A DNA stretch of 64,000 nt from Ypsolopha sequella (lineage: Eukaryota; Arthropoda; Insecta; Lepidoptera; Ypsolophidae), in assembly GCA_934047225.1 (NCBI GenBank), contig CAKOHE010000089.1:276501-340500 (forward strand), written 5' to 3'. The first letter of the stretch is position 1. Every line of letters starts with the position of its first letter. A model generated the notes under the pieces. The model saw only the letters and a program-made list of their open reading frames with translations. It was not told the origin of the DNA and made no database searches. The position numbers were made by a program, and so were the translations under genes. Shown one piece after another: positions 15,501 to 28,800 of the stretch.

Positions 15501-15710
15501 GCGCGTTATTGCTCTTATGAAAAGAAATGAGGGGCGCGTTATTGCTCTTATGCAAAGGGATAAGGGGCACGTTATTGCTCTTATGCAAAGGGATGAGGGG
15601 CACGTTATTGCTCTTATGCAATGGGATGAAGGGCGCGTTATTGCTCTTATGCAAAGGGATGAAGGGCGCGTTATTGCTCTTATGCAAAGGGATGAGGGGC
15701 ACGTTATTGC
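9510..15710. repeat. Segmental duplication inside 33-bp array, copy 1 (offset 7,292 bp)
   Basis: The order of unit variants from about 9,510 to 15,710 recurs at about 16,802-23,002 with a constant offset of 7,292 bp. Landmarks shared at that offset include the CTTATGTAAAGGG nonsense variant (about 12,283 and 19,575) and the AGATAACGGGCACGTC unit (about 10,903 and 18,195). The offset is one base short of 221 units because of small slips. A few differences exist near 10,556-10,711. Boundaries were read by eye and may be off by a few units. Confidence 0.8.
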
Positions 15711-15717
15711 TCTTATG
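12020..15717. repeat. Nested tandem duplication with 2,442-bp step (74 units)
   Basis: The block at about 12,020-13,275 recurs at about 14,462-15,717, exactly 2,442 bp later. The shared marks are GATGAAGGGTGCG, two GGGCACCGTATT units, a TACAAAGG unit and the nonsense unit CTTATGTAAAGG. The same pair is seen again at about 19,312-20,567 and 21,754-23,009 within the later 7,292-bp duplication. Both right ends diverge where the CAATGGGATAAG and CAAAGGGATGAG variants alternate. Confidence 0.8.
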
Positions 15718-17176
15718 CAAAGGGATGAGGGGCACGTTCTTGCTCTTATGCAATGGGATGAAGGGCGCGTTATTGCTCTTATGCAAAGGGATGAAGGGGG
15801 CGTTATTGCTCTAATGAATAGGGATGAGGGGCGCGTTATTGCTCTTATGCAAAGGGATAAGGGGCACGTTATTGCTCTTATGCAAAGGGATGAGGGGCAC
15901 GTTATTGCTCTAATGCAATGGGATGAAGGGCGCGTTATTGCTCTTATGCAAAGGGATAAGGGGCACGTTATTGCTCTTATGCAAAGGGATGAAGGGCGCG
16001 TTATTGCTCTTATGCAAAGGGATGAAGGGCGCATTATTGCTCTAATGAAAAGGGATGAGGGGCGCGTTATTGCTCTTTTGCAAAGGGATAAGGGGCACGT
16101 TATTGCTCTTATGCAAAGGGATGAGGGGCACGTTCTTGCTCTTATGCAATGGGATGAAGGGCGCGTTATTGCTCTTATGCAAAGGGATGAAGGGGGCGTT
16201 ATTGCTCTAATGAATAGGGATGAGGGGCGCGTTATTGCTCTTATGCAAAGGGATAAGGGGCACGTTATTGCTCTTATGCAAAGGGATGAGGGGCACGTTA
16301 TTGCTCTAATGCAATGGGATGAAGGGCGCGTTATTGCTCTTATGCAAAGGGATGAAGGGCGCGTTATTGCTCTTATGAAAAGAAATGAGGGGCGCGTTAT
16401 TGCTCTTATGCAAAGGGATAAGGGGCACGTTATTGCTCTTATGCAAAGGGATGAGGGGCACGTTATTGCTCTTATGCAATGGGATGAAGGGCGCGTTATT
16501 GCTCTTATGCAAAGGGATGAAGGGCGCGTTATTGCTCTTATGCAAAGGGATGAGGGGCACGTTATTGCTCTTATGCAAAGGGATGAGGGGCACGTTCTTG
16601 CTCTTATGCAATGGGATGAAGGGCGCGTTATTGCTCTTATGCAAAGGGATGAAGGGGGCGTTATTGCTCTAATGAATAGGGATGAGGGGCGCGTTATTGC
16701 TCTTATGCAAAGGGATAAGGGGCACGTTATTGCTCTTATGCAAAGGGATGAGGGGCACGTTATTGCTCTAATGCAATGGGATGAAGGGCGCGTTATTGCT
16801 CTTATGCAAAGGGATAAGGGGCACGTTATTGCTCTTATGCAAAGGGATGAAGGGCGCGTTATTGCTCTTATGCAAAGGGATGAAGGGCGCATTATTGCTC
16901 TAATGAAAAGGGATGAGGGGCGCGTTATTGCTCTTTTGCAAAGGGATAAGGGGCACGTTATTGCTCTTATGCAAAGGGATGAGGGGCACGTTCTTGCTCT
17001 TATGCAATGGGATGAAGGGCGCGTTATTGCTCTTATGCAAAGGGATGAAGGGGGCGTTATTGCTCTAATGAATAGGGATGAGGGGCGCGTTATTGCTCTT
17101 ATGCAAAGGGATAAGGGGCACGTTATTGCTCTTATGCAAAGGGATGAGGGGCACGTTATTGCTCTAATGCAATGGG
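15527..17176. repeat. Local 858-bp step (26 units) in subfamily A
   Basis: Units with GATGAAGGGGGCGTT followed by CTAATGAATAGGG recur near 15,795, 16,190, 16,653 and 17,048. The first and third, and the second and fourth, are 858 bp apart. It is a compact, recent-looking duplication that sits exactly where the two 7,292-bp copies meet. Confidence 0.7.
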
Positions 17177-20100
17177 ATGAAGGGCGCGTTATTGCTCTTA
17201 TGCAAAGGGATGAAGGGCGCGTTATTGCTCTTATGCAAAGGGATGAGGGGCACGTTATTGCTCTTATGCAATGGGATAAGGGGCGCGTTATTGCTCTTAT
17301 GCAAAGGGATAAGGGGCACGTTATTGCTCTTATGCAGAGGGATGAGGGGCATGTTATTGCTCTTATGCAAAGGGATGAAGGGCGCGTTATTGCTTTTATT
17401 CAAAGGGATGAAGGGCGCGTTATTGCTCTTATGAAAAGGGATGAGGGGCACGTTATTAATCTTATGCAAAGGGATGAAGGGCACGTTATTGCTCTTATGC
17501 AAAGGGATGAGGGGCACGTTATTGCTCTTATGCAATGGGATAAGGGGCGCGTTATTGCTCTTATGCAAAGGGATAAGGGGCACGTTATTGCTCTTATGCA
17601 AAGGGATGAAGGGCGCGTTATTGCTCTTATGCAAAGGGATGAGGGGCACGTTATTGCTCTTATGCGAAGGGATAAGGGGCGCGTTATTGCTCTTATGCAA
17701 AGGGATGAGGGGCACGTTATTGCTCTTATGCAATGGGATAAGGGGCGCGTTATTGCTCTTATGCAAAGGGATGAAGGGCGCGTTATTGCTCTTATGAAAA
17801 GGGATGAGAGGCACGTTATTGCTCTTATGCAAAGGGATGAAGGGCGCGTTATTGCTCTTATGAAAAGGGATGAGGGGCACGTTATTGCTCTTATGCAATG
17901 GGAAAAGGGGCGCGTTATTGCTCTTATGCAAAGGGATGAAGGGCGCGTTATTGCTCTTATGAAAAGGGATGATGGGCACGTTATTGCTCTTATGCAAAGG
18001 GATGAAGGGCGCGTTATTGCTCTTATGCAAAGGGATGAGGGGCACGTTATTGTTCTTATGCAAAGGGATGAAGGGCGCGTTATTGCTCTTATAAAAGGGA
18101 TGAAGGGCGCGTTATTGCTCTTATGAAAAGGGATGAGGAGCACGTTATTGCTCTTATGCAAAGGGATGAAGGGCGCGTTATTGCTCTTATGCAAAGAGAT
18201 AACGGGCACGTCATTGCTCTTATGCAAAGGGATGAAGGGCGCGTTATTGCTCTTATGCAAAGGGATGAAGGGCGCGTTATTGCTCTAATGAAAAGGGATG
18301 AAGGGCGCGTTATTGCTCTTATGCAAAGGGATAAGGGGCACGTTATTGCTCTTATGCAAAGGTATGAGGGGCACGTTATTGCTCTTATGCAATGGGATGA
18401 AGGGCGCGTTATTGCTCTTATGCAAAGGGATGAAGGGCGCGTTATTGCTCTAATGAAAAGGGATGAAGGGCGCGTTATTGCTCTTATGCAAAGGGATAAG
18501 GGGCACGTTATTGCTCTTATGCAAAGGGATGAGGGGCACGTTATTGCTCTTATGCAATGGGATGAAGGGCGCGTTATTGCTCTTATGCAAAGGGATGAGG
18601 GGCGCGTTATTGCTCTTATGCAAAGGGATAAGGGGCACGTTATTGCTCTTATGCAAAGGGATGAGGGGCATGTTATTGCTCTTATGCAAAGGGATGAAGG
18701 GCGCGTTATTGCTCTTATGCAAAGGGATGAAGGGCGCGTTATTGCTCTTATGAAAAGGGATGAGGGGCACGTTATTGCTCTTATGCAAAGGGATGAAGGG
18801 CACGTTATTGCTCTTATGCAAAGGGATGAGGGGCACGTTATTAATCTTATGCAATGGGATAAGGGGCGCGTTATTGCTCTTATGCAAAGGGATAAGGGGC
18901 ACGTTATTGCTCTTATGCAAAGGGATGAAGGGCGCGTTATTGCTTTTATGCAAAGGGATGAGGGGCACGTTATTGCTCTTATGCGAAGGGATAAGGGGCG
19001 CGTTATTGCTCTTATGCAAAGGGATGAGGGGCACGTTATTGCTCTTATGCAATGGGATAAGGGGCGCGTTATTGCTCTTATGCAAAGGGATGAAGGGCGC
19101 GTTATTGCTCTTATGAAAAGGGATGAGGGGCACGCTATTGCTCTTATGCAAAGGGATGAAGGGCGCGTTATTGCTCTTATGAAAAGGGATGAGGGGCACG
19201 TTATTGCTCTTATGCAATGGGATAAGGGGCGCGTTATTGCTCTTATGCAAAGGGATGAAGGGCGCGTTATTGCTCTTATGAAAAGGGATGATGGGCACGT
19301 TATTGCTCTTATGCAAAGGGATGAAGGGTGCGTTATTGCTCTTATGCAAAGGGATGAGGGGCACGTTATTGCTCTTATGCAATGGGATAAGGGGCGCGTT
19401 ATTGCTCTTATGCAAAGGGATAAGGGGCACCGTATTGCTCTTATGCAAAGGGAAGAAGGGCGCGTTATTGCTCTTATGCAAAGGGATGAGGGGCACGTTA
19501 TTGCTCTTATGCAATGGGATAAGGGGCGCGTTATTGCTCTTATACAAAGGGATAAGGGGCACCGTATTGCTCTTATGTAAAGGGATGAAGGGCGCGTAAT
19601 TGCTCTTATGCAATGGGATAAGGGGCGCGTTATTGCTCTTATGCAAAAGGATAAGGGGCACGTTATTGCTCTTATGCAAAGGGATGAAGGGCGCGTTATT
19701 GCTCTTATGAAAAGGGATGAGGGGCACGTTGTTGCTCTTATGCAAAGGGATAAAGGGCGCGTTATTGCTCTTATGCAAAGGGATAAGGGGCACGTTATTG
19801 CTCTTATGCAAAGGGATGAGGGGCACGTTATTGCTCTTATGCAATGGGATAAGGGGCGCGTTATTGCTCTTATGCAAAGGGATAAGGGGCACGTTATTGC
19901 TCTTATGCAAAGGGATGAAGGGCGCGTTATTGCTCTTATGAAAAGGGATGAGGGGCACGTTATTGTTCTTATGCAAAGGGATGAAGGGCGCGTTATTGCT
20001 CTTATGCAAAGGGATGAAGGGCGCGTTATTGCTCTTATGAAAAGGGATGAGGGGCACGTTATTGCTCTTATGCAAAGGGATGAAGGGCGCGTTATTGCTC

Positions 20101-23002
20101 TTATGAAAAGGGATGAGGGGCACGTTATTGCTCTTATGCAAAGGGATGAAGGGCGCGTCATTGCTCTTATGCAAAGGGATAAGGGGCACGTTATTGCTTG
20201 TATGCAATGGGATAAGGGGTGCGTTATTGCTCTTATGCAAAGGGATAAGGGGCACGTTATTGCTCTTATGCAAAGGGATGAGGGGCACGTTATTGCTCTT
20301 ATGCAATGGGATGAAGGGCGCGTTATTGCTCTTATGCAAAGGGATGAAGGGCGCGTTATTGCTCTTATGAAAAGAAATGAGGGGCGCGTTATTGCTCTTA
20401 TGCAAAGGGATAAGGGGCACGTTATTGCTCTTATGCAAAGGGATGAGGGGCACGTTATTGCTCTTATGCAATGGGATGAAGGGCGCGTTATTGCTCTTAT
20501 GCAAAGGGATGAAGGGCGCGTTATTGCTCTTATGCAAAGGGATGAGGGGCACGTTATTGCTCTTATGCAATGGGATAAGGGGCGCGTTATTGCTCTTATG
20601 CAAAGGGATAAGGGGCACGTTATTGCTCTTATGCATAGGGATGAGGGGCATGTTATTGCTCTTATGCAAAGGGATGAAGGGCGCGTTATTGCTCTTATGC
20701 AAAGGGATGAAGGGCGCGTTATTGCTCTTATGAAAAGGGATGAGGGGCACGTTATTGCTCTTATGCAAAGGGATGAAGGGCGCGTTATTGCTCTTATGCA
20801 AAGGGATGAGGGGCACGTTATTGCTCTTACGCAATGGGATAAGGGGCGCGTTATTGCTCTTATGCAAAGGGATAAGGGGCACGTTATTGCTCTTATGCAA
20901 AGAGATGAAGGGCGCGTTATTGCTCTTATGCAAAGGGATGAGGGGCACGTTATTGCTCTTATGCGAAGGGATAAGGGGCGCGTTATTGCTCTTATGCAAA
21001 GGGATGAGGGGCACGTTATTGCTCTTATGCAATGGGATAAGGGACGCGTTATTGCTCTTATGCAAAGGGATGAAGGGCGCGTTATTGCTCTTATGAAAAG
21101 GGATGAGGGGCACGTTATTGCTCTTATGCAAAGGGATGAAGGGCGCGTTATTGCTCTTATGAAAAGGGATGAGGGGCACGTTATTGCCCTTATGCAAAGT
21201 GATAAGAGGCGCGTTCTTACTCTTATGCAAAGGGATGAGGGGCACGTTCTTGCTCTTATGCGAAAGGATAAGGGGCGCGTTATTGCTCTTATGCAAAGGG
21301 ATGAGGGGCACGTTATTGCTCTTATGCAATGGGATAAGGGGCGCGTTATTGCTCTTATGCAAAGGGATAAGGGGCACGTTATTGCTCTTATGCAAAGGGA
21401 TGAAGGGCGCGTTATTGCTCTTATGAAAAGGGATGAGGAGCACGTTATTGCTCTTATGCAAAGGGATGAAGGGCGCGTTATTGCTCTTATGCAAAGGGAT
21501 AAGGGGCACGTTATTGCTATTATGCAAAGGGATGAAGGGCGCGTTATTGCTCTTATGCGAAGGGATAAGGGGCGCGTTATTGCTCTTATGCAAAGGGATG
21601 AGAGGCACGTTCTTGCTCTTATGCGAAGGGATAAGGGGCACGTTCTTGCTCTTATGCGAAGGGATGAGGGGCACGTTATTGCTATTATGCAAAGGGATGA
21701 AGGGCGCGTTATTGCTCTTATGCGAAGGGATAAGGGGCGCGTTATTGCTCTTATGCAAAGGGATGAAGGGTGCGTTATTGCTCTTATGCAAAGGGATGAG
21801 GGGCACGTTATTGCTCTTATGCAATGGGATAAGGGGCGCGTTATTGCTCTTATGCAAAGGGATAAGGGGCACCGTATTGCTCTTATGCAAAGGGAAGAAG
21901 GGCGCGTTATTGCTCTTATGCAAAGGGATGAGGGGCACGTTATTGCTCTTATGCAATGGGATAAGGGGCGCGTTATTGCTCTTATACAAAGGGATAAGGG
22001 GCACCGTATTGCTCTTATGTAAAGGGATGAAGGGCGCGTAATTGCTCTTATGCAATGGGATAAGGGGCGCGTTATTGCTCTTATGCAAAAGGATAAGGGG
22101 CACGTTATTGCTCTTATGCAAAGGGATGAAGGGCGCGTTATTGCTCTTATGAAAAGGGATGAGGGGCACGTTGTTGCTCTTATGCAAAGGGATAAAGGGC
22201 GCGTTATTGCTCTTATGCAAAGGGATAAGGGGCACGTTATTGCTCTTATGCAAAGGGATGAGGGGCACGTTATTGCTCTTATGCAATGGGATAAGGGGCG
22301 CGTTATTGCTCTTATGCAAAGGGATAAGGGGCACGTTATTGCTCTTATGCAAAGGGATGAAGGGCGCGTTATTGCTCTTATGAAAAGGGATGAGGGGCAC
22401 GTTATTGTTCTTATGCAAAGGGATGAAGGGCGCGTTATTGCTCTTATGCAAAGGGATGAAGGGCGCGTTATTGCTCTTATGAAAAGGGATGAGGGGCACG
22501 TTATTGCTCTTATGCAAAGGGATGAAGGGCGCGTTATTGCTCTTATGAAAAGGGATGAGGGGCACGTTATTGCTCTTATGCAAAGGGATGAAGGGCGCGT
22601 CATTGCTCTTATGCAAAGGGATAAGGGGCACGTTATTGCTTGTATGCAATGGGATAAGGGGTGCGTTATTGCTCTTATGCAAAGGGATAAGGGGCACGTT
22701 ATTGCTCTTATGCAAAGGGATGAGGGGCACGTTATTGCTCTTATGCAATGGGATGAAGGGCGCGTTATTGCTCTTATGCAAAGGGATGAAGGGCGCGTTA
22801 TTGCTCTTATGAAAAGAAATGAGGGGCGCGTTATTGCTCTTATGCAAAGGGATAAGGGGCACGTTATTGCTCTTATGCAAAGGGATGAGGGGCACGTTAT
22901 TGCTCTTATGCAATGGGATGAAGGGCGCGTTATTGCTCTTATGCAAAGGGATGAAGGGCGCGTTATTGCTCTTATGCAAAGGGATGAGGGGCACGTTATT
23001 GC
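16802..23002. repeat. Segmental duplication inside 33-bp array, copy 2 (offset 7,292 bp)
   Basis: This is the second copy of the block at about 9,510-15,710. The two copies carry the same succession of unit variants over roughly 6.2 kb, and the internal 2,442-bp duplication is present in both. The smaller duplication therefore came before the larger one. Confidence 0.8.
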
Positions 23003-25811
23003 TCTTATGCAATGGGATAAGGGGCGCGTTATTGCTCTTATGCAAAGGGATAAGGGGCACGTTATTGCTCTTATGCATAGGGATGAGGGGCATGTTATTG
23101 CTCTTATGCAAAGGGATGAAGGGCGCGTTATTGCTCTTATGCAAAGGGATGAAGGGCGCGTTATTGCTCTTATGAAAAGGGATGAGGGGCACGTTATTGC
23201 TCTTATGCAAAGGGATGAAGGGCGCGTTATTGCTCTTATGCAAAGGGATGAGGGGCACGTTATTGCTCTTACGCAATGGGATAAGGGGCGCGTTATTGCT
23301 CTTATGCAAAGGGATAAGGGGCACGTTATTGCTCTTATGCAAAGAGATGAAGGGCGCGTTATTGCTCTTATGCAAAGGGATGAGGGGCACGTTATTGCTC
23401 TTATGCGAAGGGATAAGGGGCGCGTTATTGCTCTTATGCAAAGGGATGAGGGGCACGTTATTGCTCTTATGCAATGGGATAAGGGACGCGTTATTGCTCT
23501 TATGCAAAGGGATGAAGGGCGCGTTATTGCTCTTATGAAAAGGGATGAGGGGCACGTTATTGCTCTTATGCAAAGGGATGAAGGGCGCGTTATTGCTCTT
23601 ATGAAAAGGGATGAGGGGCACGTTATTGCCCTTATGCAAAGTGATAAGAGGCGCGTTCTTACTCTTATGCAAAGGGATGAGGGGCACGTTCTTGCTCTTA
23701 TGCGAAAGGATAAGGGGCGCGTTATTGCTCTTATGCAAAGGGATGAGGGGCACGTTATTGCTCTTATGCAATGGGATAAGGGGCGCGTTATTGCTCTTAT
23801 GCAAAGGGATAAGGGGCACGTTATTGCTCTTATGCAAAGGGATGAAGGGCGCGTTATTGCTCTTATGAAAAGGGATGAGGAGCACGTTATTGCTCTTATG
23901 CAAAGGGATGAAGGGCGCGTTATTGCTCTTATGCAAAGGGATAAGGGGCACGTTATTGCTATTATGCAAAGGGATGAAGGGCGCGTTATTGCTCTTATGC
24001 GAAGGGATAAGGGGCGCGTTATTGCTCTTATGCAAAGGGATGAGAGGCACGTTCTTGCTCTTATGCGAAGGGATAAGGGGCACGTTCTTGCTCTTATGCG
24101 AAGGGATGAGGGGCACGTTATTGCTCTTATGCAATGGGATAAGGGGCGCGTTATTGCTCTTATGCAAAAGGATAAGGGGCACGTAATTACTCTTATGCAA
24201 AGGGATGAAGGGCGCGTTATTGCTCTTATGCAAAGGGATAAGGGGCACGTTATTGCTCTTATGCAAAGGGATGAAGAGCGCGTTATTGCTCTTATGAAAA
24301 GGGATGAGGGGCACGTTATTGCTCTTATGAAAAGGGATGAGGGGCACGTTATTGCTCTTATGCAAAGGGATGAAGGGCGCGTTATTGCTTTTATGAAAAG
24401 GGATGAGGGGCACGTTATTGCTCTTATGCAAAGGGATGAAGGGCGCGTTATTGCTCTTATGCAAAGGGATATGGGCACGTTATTGTTCTTATGCAAAGGG
24501 ATGAAGGGCGCGTTATTGCTCTTATGCAAAGGGATGAAGGGCGCGTTATTGCTCTTATGAAAAGGGATGAGGGGCACGTTATTGCTCTTATGCAAAGGGA
24601 TGAAGGGCACGTTATTGCTCTTATGAAAAGGGATGAGGGGCACGTTATTGCTCTTATGCAAAGGGATGAAGGGCGCGTTATTGCTCTTATGCAAAGGGAT
24701 AAGGGGCACGTTATTGCTCTTATGCAATGGGATAAGGGGCGCGTTATTGCTCTTATGCAAAGGGATAAGGGGCACGTTATTGCTCTTATGCAAAGGGATG
24801 AGGGGCACGTTATTGCTCTTATGCAATGGGATGAAGGGCGCGTTATTGCTCTTATGCAAAGGGATGAAGGGCGCGTTATTGCTCTTATGAAAAGGGATGA
24901 GGGGCGCGTTATTGCTCTTATGCAAAGGGATAAGGGGCACGTTATTGCTCTTATGCAAAGGGATGAGGGGCACGTTATTGCTCTTATGCAATGGGATGAA
25001 GGGCGCGTTATTGCTCTTATGCAAAGGGATGAAGGGCGCGTTATTGCTCTTATGCAAAGGGATGAGGGGCACGTTATTGCTCTTATGCAATGGGATAAGG
25101 GGCGCGTTATTGCTCTTATGCAAAGGGATAAGGGGCACGTTATTGCTCTTATGCAAAGGGATGAGGGGCATGTTATTGCTCTTATGCAAAGGGATGAAGG
25201 GCGCGTTATTGCTTTTATGCAAAGGGATGAAGGGCGCGTTATTGCTCTTATGAAAAGGGATGAGGGGCACGTTATTGCTCTTATGCAAAGGGATGAAGGG
25301 CGCGTTATTGCTCTTATGCAAAGGGATGAGGGGCACGTTATTGCTCTTATGCAATGGGATAAGGGGCGCGTTATTGCTCTTATGCAAAGGGATAAGGGGC
25401 ACGTTATTGCTCTTATGCAAAGGGATGAAGGGCGCGTTATTGCTCTTATGCAAAAAGATGAGGGGCACGTTATTGCTCTTATGCGAAGGGATAAGGGGCG
25501 CGTTATTGCTCTTATGCAAAGGGATGAGGGGCACGTTATTGCTCTTATGCAATGGGATAAGGGGCGCGTTATTGCTCTTATGCAAAGGGATGAAGGGCGC
25601 GTTATTGCTCTTATGAAAAGGGATGAAGGGCGCGTTATTGCTCTTATGAAAAGGGATGAGGGGCACGTTATTGCCCTTATGCGAAGTGATAAGAGGCGCG
25701 TTCTTACTCTTATGCAAAGGGATGAGGGGCACGTTCTTGCTCTTATGCGAAAGGATAAGGGGCGCGTTATTGCTCTTATGCAAAGGGATGAGGGGCACGT
25801 TATTGCTCTTA

Positions 25812-28800
25812 TGCAATGGGATAAGGGGCGCGTTATTGCTCTTATGCAAAGGGATAAGGGGCACGTTATTGCTCTTATGCAAAGGGATGAAGGGCGCGTT
25901 ATTGCTCTTATGCAAAGGGATGAAGGGCGCGTTATTGCTCTTATGCAAAGGGATGAAGGGCGCGTTATTGCTCTTATGCAAAGGGATAAGGGGCACGTTA
26001 TTGCTCTTATGCAAAGGGATGAAGGGCGCGTTATTGCTCTTATGCGAAGGGATAAGGGGCGCGTTATTGCTCTTATGCAAAGGGATGAGGGGCACGTTCT
26101 TGTTCTTATGCGAAGGGATAAGGGGCACGTTCTTGCTCTTATGCGAAGGGATAAGGGGCACGTTATTGCTCTTATGCAAAGAGATAAAGGGCACGTTATT
26201 GCTCTAATGCAAAGGGATGACGGGCGCGTTATTGCTCTTATGCGAAGAGATGAGGGGCACGTTCTTGCTCTTATGCGAAGGGATAAGGGGCGCGTTATTG
26301 CTCTTATGCGAAGGGATAAGGGGCACGTTCTTGCCCTTATGCGAAGTGATAAGAGGCGCGTTCTTACTCTTATGCGAAGGGATAAGGGGCGCGTTCTTGC
26401 CCTTATGCGAAGGGATAAGAAGCACGTTCTTGCTCTTATGCGAAGGGATAAGGAGTGCGTTATTGCTCTTATGCGAAGGGATAAGGGGCGCGTTATTGCT
26501 CTTATGCGAAGGGATAAGGGGCACGTTCTTGCCCTTATGCGAAGTGATAAGAGGCGCGTTCTTTTTCTTATGCAAAGGGATGAGGAGCACGTTCTTGCTC
26601 TTATGCCAAGGGATAAGGGGCGCGTTATTGCTCTTATGCAAAGGGATGAGGGGCACGTTATTGCTCTTATGCAATGGGATAAGGGGCGCGTTATTGCTCT
26701 TATGCAAAGGGATAAGGGCCACGTTATTGCTCTTATGCAAAGGGATGAAGGGCGCGTTATTGCTCTTATGAAAAGGGATGAGGGGCACGTTATTGCTCTT
26801 ATGCAAAGGGATGAAGGGCGCGTTATTGCTCTTATGCAAAGGGATAAGGGGCACGTTATTGCTCTTATGCAAAGGGATGAAGGGCGCGTTATTGCTCTTA
26901 TGCGAAGGGATAAGGGGCGCATTATTGCTCTTATGCAAAGGAATGAGGGGCACGTTCTTGCTCTTATGCGAAGGGATAAGGGGCACGTTCTTGCTCTTAT
27001 GCGAAGGGATAAGGGGCACGTTATTGCTCTTATGCAAAGGGATAAGGGGCACGTTATTGCTCTTATGCAAAGGGATGACGGGCGCGTTATTGCTCTTATG
27101 CGAAGAGATAAGGGGCACGTTCTTGCTCTTATGCGAAGGGATAAGGGGCGCGTTATTGCTCTTATGCGAAGGGATAAGGGGCACGTTCTTGCCCTTATGC
27201 GAAGTGATAAGAGGCGCGTTCTTTCTCTTATGCGAAGGGATAAGGGGCGCGTTCTTGCCCTTATGCGAAGGGATAAGAGGCACGTTCTTGCTCTTATGCG
27301 AAGGGATAAGGAGTGCGTTATTGCTCTTATGCGAAGAGATAATGGGCACATTATTGCTCTTCTGCGAAGGGATAAGGGGCGCGTTCTTGCCCTTATGCTA
27401 AGGGATAAGGGGCACGTTATTGCTCTTATGCTAAGGGATAAGGGGCGCGTTCTTGGTCTTATGCGAAGGGATAAGGGGTGCGTTCTTACTCTTATGCGAA
27501 GGGATGAGGGGCAGGTTCTTGCCCTTATGCGAAGGGATAAAGGGCACATTCTTGCCCTTATGCGAAGGGATAAGGGGCACGTTCTTGCTCTTATGCGAAG
27601 GGATAAGAGGCGCGTTCTTACTCTTATGCGAAGGAATAAGGGGCGCGTTCTTGCTCTTATGCAAAGGGATGAGATGCACGTTCTTGCTCTTATGCGAAGG
27701 GATAAGGGGCGCGTTATTGCTCTTATGCGAAGGGATAAGGGGCACGTTCTTGCCCTTATGCGAAGGGATAAAGGGCACATACTTGCCCTTATGCGAAGAG
27801 ATAAGGGGCACGTTCTTGCTCTTATGCGAAGGGATAAGAGGCGCGTTCTTACTCTTATGCGAAGGGATAAGGGGCGCGTTCTTGCTCTGGTGCAAAGGGA
27901 TGAGGGGCACGTTCTTGCTCTTATGCGAAGGGATAAGGGGCGCGTTCTTGCCCTTATGCGAAGGGATAAGGGGCACGTTCTTGCTCTTATGCGAAAGGAT
28001 AAGAGGCGCGTTATTGCTCTTATGCGAAGGGATAAGGGGCACGTTCTTGCCCTTATGCGAAGGGATAAGGGGCATGTTCTTGCTCTTATGCGAAGGGATA
28101 AGAGGCGCGTTTTTACTGTTATGCGAAGGGATAAGGGGCGCGTTTTTGCCCTTATGCGAAGGGATAAGGGGCACGTTCTTGCTCTTATGCGAAGGGATGA
28201 GGGGCACGTTCTTGCTCTTATGGGAAGGGATAAGAGGCGCGTTTTTGCCCTTATGCGAAGGATTAAGGGGCACGTTCTTACTCTTATGCGAAGGGATAAG
28301 GGGCGCGTTTTTGCCCTTATGCAAAGGGATAAGAGGCGCGTTCTTACTCTTATGCGAAGGGATAAGGGGCGCGTTCTTGCCCTTATGCGAAGGGATAAGA
28401 GGCGCATTCTTACTCTTATGCGAAGGGATAAGGGGCGCGTTTTTGCCCTTATGCGAAGGGATGAGAGGCACGTTCTTGCTCTTATGCAAAGGGATAAGGG
28501 GCGCGGTATTGCTCTTATGCGAAGGGATAAGGGGCACGTTCTTGCTCTTATGCGAAGGGATAAGAGGCGCGTTCTTACTCTTATGCGAAGGGATAAGGGG
28601 CGCGTTCTTGCCCTTATGCGAAGGGATAAGAGGCGCATTCTTACTCTTATGCGAAGGGATAAGGGGCGCGTTCTTGCCCTTATGCGAAGGGATAAGAGGC
28701 ACGTTCTTGCTCTTATGCGAAGGGATAAGGGGCGCGTTATTGCTCTTATGCGAAGGGATGAGGGGCGCGTTATTGCTCTTATGCAAAGGGATGAGGGGCA

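Larger units (their letters stand above)
1..25811. repeat. 33-bp satellite, subfamily A block
   Basis: In this part most units carry GTTATTGCTCTTATGCAA, AAAAGG or CAATGG at the variable triplet, and GATGAA or GATGAG. The CAATGG variant alternates with CAAAGG and AAAAGG in recurring orders, which lets longer blocks be matched. A few B-like units (GTTCTT with GCGAAG) already occur near 3,715-3,780, 4,120-4,180, 7,110-7,170, 9,220-9,290, 13,910-13,970 and 25,685-25,750, always within the same neighbour order. That indicates block copying rather than independent mutation. The right limit is approximate because A-type patches continue inside the B block. Confidence 0.8.
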
